DNA of 64,000 bases. Source: F1-120-MAGs118 sp013360535 (GTDB lineage Bacteria > Planctomycetota > UBA1135 > GCA-002686595). Each line of letters starts with the position of its first letter. The first letter of the stretch is position 1. Shown here in pieces: positions 56,847 through 64,000 of the stretch. The stretch lies in contig JAPKHC010000007.1 in the NCBI GenBank assembly GCA_026647215.1, forward strand, positions 108,707-172,706, written 5' to 3'. Both the position numbers and the translations under genes were made by a program. The notes beneath the pieces are model-generated. The model ran no database searches and was not told where the DNA came from. It worked only from the letters and a program-made list of their open reading frames with translations.

Positions 56847-58214
56847 GTGCGCGACCTGATCTTCTCGCTGATGATCTTCGCGCTGCTGCCGGTGTCCTAC
56901 CGGCGGCCGCTGATCGGCGTGCTCGCCTTCACGTGGCTCGCGTACATGCGTCCGCAGGACCTGTGCTGGGGCTTCGCGCGCGAGCAGCGCTGGTCATTCC
57001 TGATCGCCGGTGCCACGCTCGCGGGCCAGTTCTCGCGCCCAGGCTCCAAGTGGCTCGAGCCCGACCTGCGCAGCAGCGCGATGATCCTGCTGGCGGTGTG
57101 GGTGGGCTTCTCGTACCTCGCCAGCGGCGTTCCACTCCACGACTACAACATCAACGCCTACGTCGAGTACTGCAAGATCATCGGCGTCGCGCTGTTCACG
57201 GCGGCGGTCGTGACCAAGCGCGAGCACTTGCGCGTGCTGATGTGGATCATCGGCCTGTCGTTCGGGTTCTACGGCGTGAAAGTCGGGCTCTCCGGCGTGC
57301 TCTCGCTCGGCCGCATCAAGGTCCTGCAGGGACCGGGCGGCATGCTCGAGGACAACAACAACTTCGGCCTCGCGCTGGCGATGGGCCTGCCGCTCCTGAT
57401 CCAGATCGCGCTCTCGGAGAAGAACAAGACGCTGCGGCGCGGCTTCTTCCTGATGATCCCGCTGATGGTGCTGACGATCATCCTGACGCACTCGCGCGGG
57501 GCGGCGCTGTCGCTCGCGGCGATGCTGTTCACGCTGATCTGGCGCTCGCGCAACCGCCTCGCGGGCTTCGCGATCGCCGCAGTGGGCGGCCTGACGGCGA
57601 TCCTGTTCGTCGACCGCTCCTACGTCGAGCGCCTGAGCACGATCACCGAGTACGAGCAGGACGGCTCGGCCATGGGGCGTCTCGCGGCCTGGAGGACGGC
57701 GCTCAACATGACCGAGCAGAACCCGATCTTCGGGGTCGGCTACGGCCTGTTCCAGCGCAACTACTGGAAGTACGCCTCGGGTTCCTCGAACGAGGGCAAG
57801 CGCGTCGCGCACAACGCCTACCTGCAGATCATGGCGGAGTGCGGCATCCCCGCGTTCCTGCTGTACATGTCGCTGATCGTGCTCTCGTTCTGGGCGATCT
57901 GGAAGGTGCGGCGGCGCGCGAAGCAGCTGTACTACTCGAGCTGGATCCTCGAGTACGCGACGATGTTCGAGGCCGCGATGGTGGCCTTCGTCGTCGGCAG
58001 CACGTTCCTCAATCGCGCGCAGTTCGACCTGTACTACCACTTCGTCGCGATCATCCTCGCCTTCGAGCGCATCGCCATGCGCGAGATGGACGGGCTCGTG
58101 CCGCTCGAGGGCGCGCGCGGGCGCAGCGGAGAGCTCACGATCGTGCGGCCGCGCGGCTTCCAGCGCGTGGCGCCCGCCAGCGGCTTCGCTACCCAGGAGT
58201 CAGGAGGCCCCTAG
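56847..58214 (+). CDS. O-antigen ligase / O-glycosylation ligase, exosortase-A-associated type
   Basis: This 455-residue membrane protein has about ten helices. It begins RDLIFSLMIFALLPVSYRRP with LAFTWLAYMRPQDLCWGFA, the N-terminal pattern of putative O-glycosylation ligases tied to exosortase-A systems (DUF5935). The Wzy_C-like region carries TILTHSRGAALSLAAM and VAHNAYLQIMAECGIPAFLL. Such proteins polymerise or ligate lipid-linked glycans on the periplasmic side. The GTG start follows the Wzz gene by 114 nt. No exosortase is found nearby, so the ligase may act on exopolysaccharide rather than protein. Confidence 0.85.
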   Translation: MRDLIFSLMIFALLPVSYRRPLIGVLAFTWLAYMRPQDLCWGFAREQRWSFLIAGATLAGQFSRPGSKWLEPDLRSSAMILLAVWVGFSYLASGVPLHDYNINAYVEYCKIIGVALFTAAVVTKREHLRVLMWIIGLSFGFYGVKVGLSGVLSLGRIKVLQGPGGMLEDNNNFGLALAMGLPLLIQIALSEKNKTLRRGFFLMIPLMVLTIILTHSRGAALSLAAMLFTLIWRSRNRLAGFAIAAVGGLTAILFVDRSYVERLSTITEYEQDGSAMGRLAAWRTALNMTEQNPIFGVGYGLFQRNYWKYASGSSNEGKRVAHNAYLQIMAECGIPAFLLYMSLIVLSFWAIWKVRRRAKQLYYSSWILEYATMFEAAMVAFVVGSTFLNRAQFDLYYHFVAIILAFERIAMREMDGLVPLEGARGRSGELTIVRPRGFQRVAPASGFATQESGGP

Positions 58215-58222
58215 GGCCGGCC

Positions 58223-60112
58223 ATGTGCGGACTGTGTGGAGTCGCCTTCGACGACCCGAACACTCGCCCGGATCCGGAGCGCGTGCGCGCGATGACGTCG
58301 ACCTTGCACCTGCGCGGCCCCGACGACGAGGGCGTGTGGACGCGTGGGCAGGTGGCGGTCGGCTTCCGGCGGCTCTCGATCATCGACCTCTCGGGCGGCC
58401 ACCAGCCGATCGAGAACGAGGACGGCACCATTGCGCTCGCGATCAACTGCGAGATCTACAACTTCGTCGAGCTGCGCGACGAGCTCGAGCGCAAGGGCCA
58501 TCGCTTCCGCACACGCGCCGACTCGGAAGTCGTGCTGCACCTGTACGAGGAGATGGGCGAGCGTTGCGCCGAGCGGCTGGTCGGCATGTACGCGTTCTGC
58601 CTGCTCGACCTGCGCGATCCCGCGCGGCCGAAGGTGCTGCTCGGACGCGACGCGCTCGGCATCAAGCCGATGTACTACGCGCGCACGGCGCAGGGACTGG
58701 TGTGGGCGAGCGAGGCGAAGGCGATCCTCGAGTGGGGGAGCACGCCGCGCGAATTGCGGCCGGAAAAGCTGCTCGATTACCTCGTGCTCGGCTACACGGG
58801 CGGCGAGGACGCGGCCTGGGCGGGCGTGAAGCGCCTGCCGCCGGGCACGACGCTCGCGTGGGAACCCGGTGGCGAGCCGCGCCTCCGCCGTTACTGGGAC
58901 CTTCCGACCGACCAGCTCGCGCAGCCGACGAACGACGAGGAAGTGCTCGACTGGGTCGACCGTGTCGTGCGGGAGCAGCTCGTCAGCGACGTTCCCCTCG
59001 GCGCGTTCCTGTCGGGTGGCATCGACAGCACGGCGGTGGTGACGAGCATGGCGCGTGCGTCGAGCACGCCCGTCGTCGCCTGCTCCGTCGGCTTCCGCGA
59101 GAAGGACTACGACGAGCTCGACCTCGCGCGCGCGACGGCGAAGCGGCTGGGTGCGGTGCACCACACCGAGGTGCTCGACCCCGACCCGAGGCTCGCGACG
59201 GAAGTGCTGCCGTGGATCTTCGACGAGCCGCTCGCGGACCCGTCGACGGTGCCGACCTACCTCGTGGCGCGCATGGCACGCGAGCACGTCACCGTCGCGC
59301 TCTCGGGCGACGGCGGCGACGAGACGTTTGCGGGGTATCGACGTTACGTGCACGACGTCGCGGAGAATCGCGTGCGCCGCACGCTCGGCGCACCGGGGCG
59401 CGCGCTCGCGGGCTCGCTCGGCTCCGTGTACCCCAAGCTCGACTGGGCGCCGCGCTGGTTGCGCGGCAAGACGTTCCTCACCAACGTCGCGCGCACGCCG
59501 TCGGAGGCCTACTTCCATTCGGTGACGCAACTCGGACGCCTCGAGGCGCTCGCGCTGCTCGCGCCGGATCTCGGACGCAGGCTCGTGAATCACGATCCGT
59601 CCGCGGAATTCCGCCGCTGGTACGACAAGCCCACGATCGACGACCCGCTGTACCGCGCGCAGTACGCCGACTTCCACACGTACCTGCCCGACCAGATCCT
59701 CGCCAAGGCCGACCGCGCCTCGATGGGGGTCTCGCTCGAGGTGCGACCGCCGCTGCTCGACCACCGCTTCGTCGCGCGTTTCGCGGCGTTGCCAGCGCAC
59801 CAGAAGGTGCAGGGTGCACGCGGCAAGCACGCGTTGCGCGAGGCGCTGCGCTCGCGCGTGCCCGCTGACATCCTCGACGGCCGCAAGCGCGGGTTCGACA
59901 CGCCGCTCAAGCGCTGGATCGCGGGGCCGCTGGGCGCTGCCGTGGCCGACGCGATCGAGACGCTGCCGAGCGAGTGGTTCGCACGCGACGTGCTGCGCGC
60001 GCGCCTCGCCGAGCACCGCTCCGGCGCGCGCGACCACGGGCGGATCCTGTGGAGCCTGCTCGTCCTCGAGCACTGGCGCCGGCGTCACGCGGTGCGTGGG
60101 GTGAGCGCTTGA
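58223..60112 (+). CDS. Asparagine-synthase-like amidotransferase (exosortase-A system type)
   Basis: This 629-residue protein begins MCGLCGVAFDD with the N-terminal Cys nucleophile. The glutaminase domain includes LHLRGPDDEGVW, RRLSIIDLSGGHQPI and GRDALGIKPMYY. The synthase domain includes PLGAFLSGGIDSTAVVTSM (PPi loop), ALSGDGGDETFAGYRRY and LAKADRASMGVSLEVRPPLLDH. The length matches exosortase-A-associated amidotransferases, usually encoded beside PEP-CTERM polysaccharide genes. It probably amidates a sugar carboxylate such as a uronic acid; that substrate is inferred from the uronic-acid pathway genes nearby. It overlaps the following glycosyltransferase as TTGA. Confidence 0.9.
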   Translation: MCGLCGVAFDDPNTRPDPERVRAMTSTLHLRGPDDEGVWTRGQVAVGFRRLSIIDLSGGHQPIENEDGTIALAINCEIYNFVELRDELERKGHRFRTRADSEVVLHLYEEMGERCAERLVGMYAFCLLDLRDPARPKVLLGRDALGIKPMYYARTAQGLVWASEAKAILEWGSTPRELRPEKLLDYLVLGYTGGEDAAWAGVKRLPPGTTLAWEPGGEPRLRRYWDLPTDQLAQPTNDEEVLDWVDRVVREQLVSDVPLGAFLSGGIDSTAVVTSMARASSTPVVACSVGFREKDYDELDLARATAKRLGAVHHTEVLDPDPRLATEVLPWIFDEPLADPSTVPTYLVARMAREHVTVALSGDGGDETFAGYRRYVHDVAENRVRRTLGAPGRALAGSLGSVYPKLDWAPRWLRGKTFLTNVARTPSEAYFHSVTQLGRLEALALLAPDLGRRLVNHDPSAEFRRWYDKPTIDDPLYRAQYADFHTYLPDQILAKADRASMGVSLEVRPPLLDHRFVARFAALPAHQKVQGARGKHALREALRSRVPADILDGRKRGFDTPLKRWIAGPLGAAVADAIETLPSEWFARDVLRARLAEHRSGARDHGRILWSLLVLEHWRRRHAVRGVSA

Positions 60113-61272
60113 GGATCGTGGTGCTCACGTCGCTCTATCCGACGTCGGTGCGCCCGCGCGAGGGCCTGTTCGCGGAGCGCCGCTGGCTCGCGATGCGCGA
60201 CCGCGGCCACGAGGTGCGTGTCGTGCAACCGCTGCCGTGGGCGCCGCTCTCGCTCGGCCGCAAGGACTGGGACGAGCTGCGCCGCACGCCGACGAGCGAG
60301 ACTCGCGGCGGAATCGAGGTCGTGCGGCCGCGGTACCTGCACTTGCCGGGTCGCGCGCGCGGCAACGCGCGGCGTTTTGCGGCCACCGGAATGCGAGCGG
60401 CGCTCGCGAAGGGCCGACCGGAGGCGCTCGTCGCCGACTACGCGTGGCCGGCGAGCGAGGCGGCGCCGCTGTGCGCACGCGAGCGCATCCCGTGCCTCGT
60501 CAACGGGCGCGGCAGCGACGTGCTGCAGGTCGCGGGCGAAGCCGGGCTCGCCGCGGAGCTCGCGGCGAACTTGCGGGCCGCGGGGCACTGGTGCGCGGTG
60601 TCGCAGGACCTCGTCGACCGCATGGACGAGCTCGGCGGCGCGACGACCGGCGTGCTCGTCGCCAACGGCGTCGATGGCGAGCTGTTCCAGCCGCGCGACC
60701 AGACCTTCTGCCGGCGCGAGCTCGGGCTCGGCGAGGGCGAGCTCGTGCTCGTCGTCGGCCACCTGATCGAGCGCAAGGATCCGCTGCTCGCGCTCGAGTC
60801 CTTCGCGGAGCTCGCGCGCCTGCGTCCCCGCGCGCGCCTCGCGTTCGTCGGTCGCGGTCCGTTGAACGACGCCCTCGTCGCACGCATCGCGGAGCTGAAG
60901 CTCGGCGAGCGCGTGCAGCTCGCGGGCGAGGCGGAGCCCGAGCGACTGGCGAAGTGGTACGGCGCCGCTGACGTGCTGCTGCTTACCAGCCGGCGCGAAG
61001 GGCGCCCGAACGTCGTGCTCGAGGCACTTTCTTCGGGCCTGCCGGTGCTCGCGACGAACGCCGGCGGCACGGCAGAGCTGCTCGCGGGCCTCGACGGCAC
61101 GCTGCTGCACACGCGCGACACCGACGCGATCGCGGCCGCTCTGGACGAGCGCCTCGGGCGGCCGCGCGAGTCCGAGCTGCTGCGGGCGCACGCGCGCACC
61201 TTCGGCTGGAACGTCGGCCTCGATGCGCTCGAAGCGTTGCTCGAGCGCGCGCGCCGGAGCGTGCGGCCGTGA
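60109..61272 (+). CDS. GT4 family glycosyltransferase
   Basis: This 387-residue enzyme starts at TTG in a TTGA overlap. It opens RIVVLTSLYPTSVRPREGLF with the ERRWLAM segment, typical of GT4 proteins in exosortase-A polysaccharide loci. ALVADYAWPASEAAPL and CLVNGRGSDVLQV follow. The donor domain has VVGHLIERKDPLLALE, FVGRGPLND and SRREGRPNVVLEALSSGLP with the E-x7-E pair intact. It lies between the amidotransferase and a second GT4. The TTG start fits the conserved N-terminus; GTG 60118 is a possible alternative. Confidence 0.85.
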   Translation: MRIVVLTSLYPTSVRPREGLFAERRWLAMRDRGHEVRVVQPLPWAPLSLGRKDWDELRRTPTSETRGGIEVVRPRYLHLPGRARGNARRFAATGMRAALAKGRPEALVADYAWPASEAAPLCARERIPCLVNGRGSDVLQVAGEAGLAAELAANLRAAGHWCAVSQDLVDRMDELGGATTGVLVANGVDGELFQPRDQTFCRRELGLGEGELVLVVGHLIERKDPLLALESFAELARLRPRARLAFVGRGPLNDALVARIAELKLGERVQLAGEAEPERLAKWYGAADVLLLTSRREGRPNVVLEALSSGLPVLATNAGGTAELLAGLDGTLLHTRDTDAIAAALDERLGRPRESELLRAHARTFGWNVGLDALEALLERARRSVRP

Positions 61273-62465
61273 GGATCCTCTACCACCACCGCACGAGCGC
61301 CGGCGACGGCCAAGGTGTGCACATCCGCTCGTTGCAGCGTGCGTTCCGCGAGCTCGGCCACGAGGTGTTCGAAGTCAGCCTCGTCGCCTCCGACGCGGAA
61401 ACGAAGCCGAAGGAGCCGCAGAAACAGGGCTCCGGCGGCTGGAACGTGATGGCGCGCCTGCCGCGTTTCGCTCGCGAGCTCGCGGAGTACGCGTACACGA
61501 GCTTCGGTCGCCCCAAGATCATCGCCGCCGCGAACCGGCACGAGCCCGACTTCATCTACGAGCGCTACGCGTTCGGAAATGGCGCGGGAGTCGCCGCCGC
61601 GCAGCGCCTCGGGCTGCCGCTGGTGCTCGAAGTCAACTCGCCGATGGTGCTTGAGCTCTCGCGCACGCGCGGGCTGTCGTTTCCCGGCACCGCGCGCCGC
61701 ATGGAGGACTGGATCTGGAAGAGCGCCGATCGTGTGTGCGTCGTCACGCAGGTGCTTGGAGACATGGTGGCCGAGCGCGGTGTCGAGCGCTCGCGCATCT
61801 TCGTCACGCCCAACGGCGTGCATCCGGAGGCTTACGACTACGCGAGCGATGCGCGCGAGTGCGCGCGAACTGCGCTCGGGCTCGGCCCCGAAGCCACCGG
61901 CCCCGTGCTCGGTTTCGTCGGCTTCTACCGCGAGTGGCACCGCCTCGACCTCGTGCTCGCCGCGCTCGCGCGGCCGGAGCTCGCGAGCGCGCGGCTCGTG
62001 CTCGTCGGTGAAGGCCCCGCCCACGAAGCCCTGGTCGCGCAAGCCGCGACGCTCGGGATTTCCGAGCGCATCCACTTCGCCGGGCCGCGTCCGCACGACT
62101 CGATTCCGGCGCTGCTGCCGGCCTTCGACCTCGCGCTCGTGCCCGCGATCAACCCGTACGCGTCGCCGCTGAAGCTGTTCGAGTACATGGCCGCCGGGCT
62201 CGCGTCGATCGCGCCCGACCAGCCCAACCTGCGCGAGGTGCTCGAGCAGGACCGCAACGCGCTGCTCGTGACGCCCGGCGACGGCGAGAGCCTGCGCGCG
62301 GCACTCGAGCGCCTCGTGAACGACGTTCACCTGCGCGAGCGTCTCGGCGCACGCGCGCGCGCCGACGTGCTCGAGCGCGACCTCACGTGGCGCGGCAACG
62401 CGCGCCGCGTGATCGAGGTCGCCACCGAGCTCGTCGCGGAACGCCGCAGGAACCGCAGGAAGTAG
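61269..62465 (+). CDS. GT4 family glycosyltransferase
   Basis: This gene starts with GTG in a GTGA overlap and encodes 398 residues. It opens RILYHHRTSAGDGQGVHIRS and has PDFIYERYAFGNGAG and LVLEVNSPM in the acceptor half, close to GT4 enzymes of exosortase-A-type loci. The donor half has VLGFVGFYREWHRLDLVL, LVGEGPAHEALV and NPYASPLKLFEYMAAGLA, the SPLK variant in place of E-x7-E. The end (ERRRNRRK) is strongly basic. It is followed two bases later by the polysaccharide deacetylase. Confidence 0.85.
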   Translation: MRILYHHRTSAGDGQGVHIRSLQRAFRELGHEVFEVSLVASDAETKPKEPQKQGSGGWNVMARLPRFARELAEYAYTSFGRPKIIAAANRHEPDFIYERYAFGNGAGVAAAQRLGLPLVLEVNSPMVLELSRTRGLSFPGTARRMEDWIWKSADRVCVVTQVLGDMVAERGVERSRIFVTPNGVHPEAYDYASDARECARTALGLGPEATGPVLGFVGFYREWHRLDLVLAALARPELASARLVLVGEGPAHEALVAQAATLGISERIHFAGPRPHDSIPALLPAFDLALVPAINPYASPLKLFEYMAAGLASIAPDQPNLREVLEQDRNALLVTPGDGESLRAALERLVNDVHLRERLGARARADVLERDLTWRGNARRVIEVATELVAERRRNRRK

Positions 62466-62466
62466 C

Positions 62467-63330
62467 ATGGCGAGCGTGACGACGACGAACCCGAAGCTGC
62501 ACGCGATGTCCTTCGACGTCGAGGAGTACTTCCAGGTCGCGAACCTGCGCGGTCACTTCCGGCGCGAGGACTGGGACGCGGTCGAGCCGCGCCTGGACAT
62601 CGGGATGGAGCACATCCTCGGCGCGCTCGCGCGCACGCGCTCGCACGCGACGTTCTTCTTCCTCGGCTGGATCGCCGAGCGGCACCCCAAGTGGGTGCAG
62701 CGCTGCCTCGAAGGTGGCCACGAGGTCGCGAGCCACGGTTACGAGCACCTGTTCCTGCAGGATCTGGGCCCCGAGAAGCTCGAGTCCGACCTCGAGCGCA
62801 CCGAGCGCGCGCTGGTCGCCGCCGGCGCGCCGCGCCCGATCGGCTTCCGCGCCTCGACCTTCACGCTGACGCGCAACACGTGGTGGGCCTTCGACGTGCT
62901 CGTGCGGCGCGGCTACCGCTACGACTCGAGCGTGCACCCCGTGCGGCACCCGGTGTACGGCGTTCCGGGCTTCGAACCCGGGATTTCCAGGGTGAAAGCG
63001 GCGGGTGGCGAGATCGTCGAGTTCCCCGTCTCGACCTATCCGCTCCTCGGTCGCAACTTCCCGTTCGGAGGCGGCGGCTACTTCCGTCTGCTGCCGGGCG
63101 CGGTGACGCGCGGGGCGCTGGCGAGCCTCGAGCGCAAGGGTCGTGCGGGCGCCTTCTACCTCCACCCGTGGGAGTTCGACCCCGACCAGCCGCGTTGCCC
63201 CGCGCCCGCGTTCAAGCGCTTCCGCCACTACTTGAACCTCGACCGCACGCTGCCGCGCCTCGAACAGCTGCTCTCGCAGTTCCGCTTCGGCTCGCTGCGC
63301 GAAGTGCTCGAGCACGAAGGCGCGTTGTAG
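62467..63330 (+). CDS. Polysaccharide deacetylase, exosortase-A (PEP-CTERM locus) type
   Basis: This 287-residue protein has SFDVEEYFQVA (D17 and a Glu pair replacing the usual Asp-Asp), TFFFLGWIAERHP, the GHEVASHGYEH metal motif (H90, H94) and GFRASTFTLTRNTWW, then FYLHPWEFDPDQPR. This is the deacetylase type found in PEP-CTERM/exosortase-A loci. It has no signal peptide. It closes the second polysaccharide locus, ending at a hairpin, and probably removes acetyl groups from an amino sugar of the repeat unit. Confidence 0.9.
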   Translation: MASVTTTNPKLHAMSFDVEEYFQVANLRGHFRREDWDAVEPRLDIGMEHILGALARTRSHATFFFLGWIAERHPKWVQRCLEGGHEVASHGYEHLFLQDLGPEKLESDLERTERALVAAGAPRPIGFRASTFTLTRNTWWAFDVLVRRGYRYDSSVHPVRHPVYGVPGFEPGISRVKAAGGEIVEFPVSTYPLLGRNFPFGGGGYFRLLPGAVTRGALASLERKGRAGAFYLHPWEFDPDQPRCPAPAFKRFRHYLNLDRTLPRLEQLLSQFRFGSLREVLEHEGAL

Positions 63331-63345
63331 CGCTCGCCTACGACG

Positions 63346-63384
63346 CGCGAGCCCGCGCCCCGATCGCCGGGACGCGGGCTCGCG
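63346..63384. terminator. Perfect 12-bp hairpin between convergent genes
   Basis: CGCGAGCCCGCG at 63346-63357 pairs with CGCGGGCTCGCG at 63373-63384, with a 15-base loop. It lies between the convergent deacetylase and surface-protein genes, the expected place for a bidirectional terminator. No T-run is present. Confidence 0.65.
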
Positions 63385-63404
63385 ACGAGAACAGGGCCCT
63401 GCGC

Positions 63405-64000
63405 TCAGAACGTCACGGCGTTGCTGCTGCCGATCTGCACGCCGTTGGGCCGTCCGACGTGGAACTGCCAGCCGTTCTGCCCGACGAGACCGCCAGGATT
63501 CCACAGCGTGAGCACCGCGGCACCGCTCGCGTCCGTCGGGATCAGGAACTGCATGCGCGTCGTCGCCTGCAGCAGGAACGGCGTGTGCAGGAAGAACTGC
63601 GGCAGCGGGTAGGTCTGCTCGACGGGGAACAGCGCGGTCTGCGGGCAGTAGGTGAGCAGGGCCGTGCCGTTGGGAACGCCTCCCGCGAGGTCGAAGCGCA
63701 CCGCGCCCGTGCCGGTCGTGCCGAGGCCCGAGACCACGAGCGTCGGGCGCGCGGGCGCGACCGTCACCTCGTCGTCGAACGAGAAGAAGTCGGTCGTGGT
63801 GTAGACGAGCCGGATTCCGTCGTCGGGCTGGTAGGCGTCGAACGTCGCGCTCGAGCCGCCGAAGGCGAAGCGCATCCCGCCGATCCACTCGTCGGCCTCG
63901 ACGAGAATCGGCGAGACCTGACCGTTGGGGCGCACGCGGCGGATGCGGTGGTCGCCGAGGTAGCGGTTCTCGACGGCGACCAGGCGCTCGCGCACGGGCT
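63405..64000 (-). CDS. Surface/secreted protein, C-terminal part, truncated at the window edge
   Basis: About 198 codons are open on the minus strand to the right edge, with the stop at 63405. A GTG at 63995 exists, but the frame continues past it, so the true start is probably outside. The visible part is beta-rich: VRPNGQVSPILVE, DDGIRLVYTTTDFFSFDDE and GQNGWQFHVGRPNG. A lone Cys sits in LLTYCPQT. It resembles C-terminal modules of large planctomycete extracellular proteins, but I do not recognise the family. It lacks a PEP-CTERM tail. Confidence 0.6.
   Translation of the reverse strand, partial: PVRERLVAVENRYLGDHRIRRVRPNGQVSPILVEADEWIGGMRFAFGGSSATFDAYQPDDGIRLVYTTTDFFSFDDEVTVAPARPTLVVSGLGTTGTGAVRFDLAGGVPNGTALLTYCPQTALFPVEQTYPLPQFFLHTPFLLQATTRMQFLIPTDASGAAVLTLWNPGGLVGQNGWQFHVGRPNGVQIGSSNAVTF

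Noticed and set aside
55376..60112. Long plus frame upstream of the amidotransferase
   Set aside because: The amidotransferase begins at 58223. The upstream part runs out of frame through the Wzz and ligase genes and is Arg/Ala-rich with no domain.

Overview
The window is a high-GC (about 70% by eye), densely coded bacterial chromosome segment dominated by envelope and exopolysaccharide genes, with ordinary housekeeping genes in between. A Minf_1886-family gene, several lipoproteins, poorly conserved secreted proteins and the exosortase-A style polysaccharide gene set point to the Planctomycetota or a related PVC lineage, perhaps one of the high-GC marine groups. This placement is inference from gene content; no rRNA is present.

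Region 1 (1-17.9 kb) is a plus-strand polysaccharide assembly block. A nucleotide-sugar epimerase fragment leaves the left edge and a nucleoside phosphorylase follows. Then come a membrane-anchored initiating sugar-phosphate transferase, eight GT4 glycosyltransferases, a DUF5658 membrane protein, a putative alpha/alpha-toroid carbohydrate-active protein, a membrane-anchored sulfatase-fold protein with Thr at the nucleophile position, and a Wzx-type flippase. Many junctions are 4-nt GTGA/ATGA overlaps.

Region 2 (18.1-26.3 kb) has a B12-binding radical SAM protein, a MORN-like lipoprotein, a GNAT acetyltransferase and a polysaccharide deacetylase. Facing them is a minus-strand operon: SxtJ-like membrane protein, carbamoyltransferase, SGNH hydrolase fused to a DUF5989-like tail, and two tandemly duplicated zinc-ribbon membrane proteins.

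Region 3 (26.5-47.5 kb) is mostly housekeeping: a frameshifted HtrA-like protease, tRNA-Val(GAC), alanine dehydrogenase with a frameshifted C-terminus, UppP, GDP-mannose dehydratase, an amidase, a large TPR metalloprotease, tmk, holB, Minf_1886, an AI-2E family permease, an S41 protease, moaC, accB-accC and a FecR-like lipoprotein.

Region 4 (47.5-63.3 kb) is a second polysaccharide locus. It makes precursors (UDP-xylose synthase, GlmS, UDP-glucuronate 4-epimerase, RmlA, RmlD, RmlB), then has export and polymerisation genes (Wza-like, Wzz-like, O-antigen ligase of the exosortase-A associated type), an asparagine-synthase-like amidotransferase, two GT4 enzymes and an exosortase-A type polysaccharide deacetylase. 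No exosortase and no rmlC lie in the window. A truncated surface protein gene enters from the right edge on the minus strand.

The regions fit together as a lipid-carrier (Wzx/Wzy-like) pathway: nucleotide sugars from region 4, initiation and chain building in region 1, flipping by Wzx, polymerisation and export in region 4, carrier recycling by UppP, and decoration by acetyl-, carbamoyl- and sulfatase-fold enzymes.
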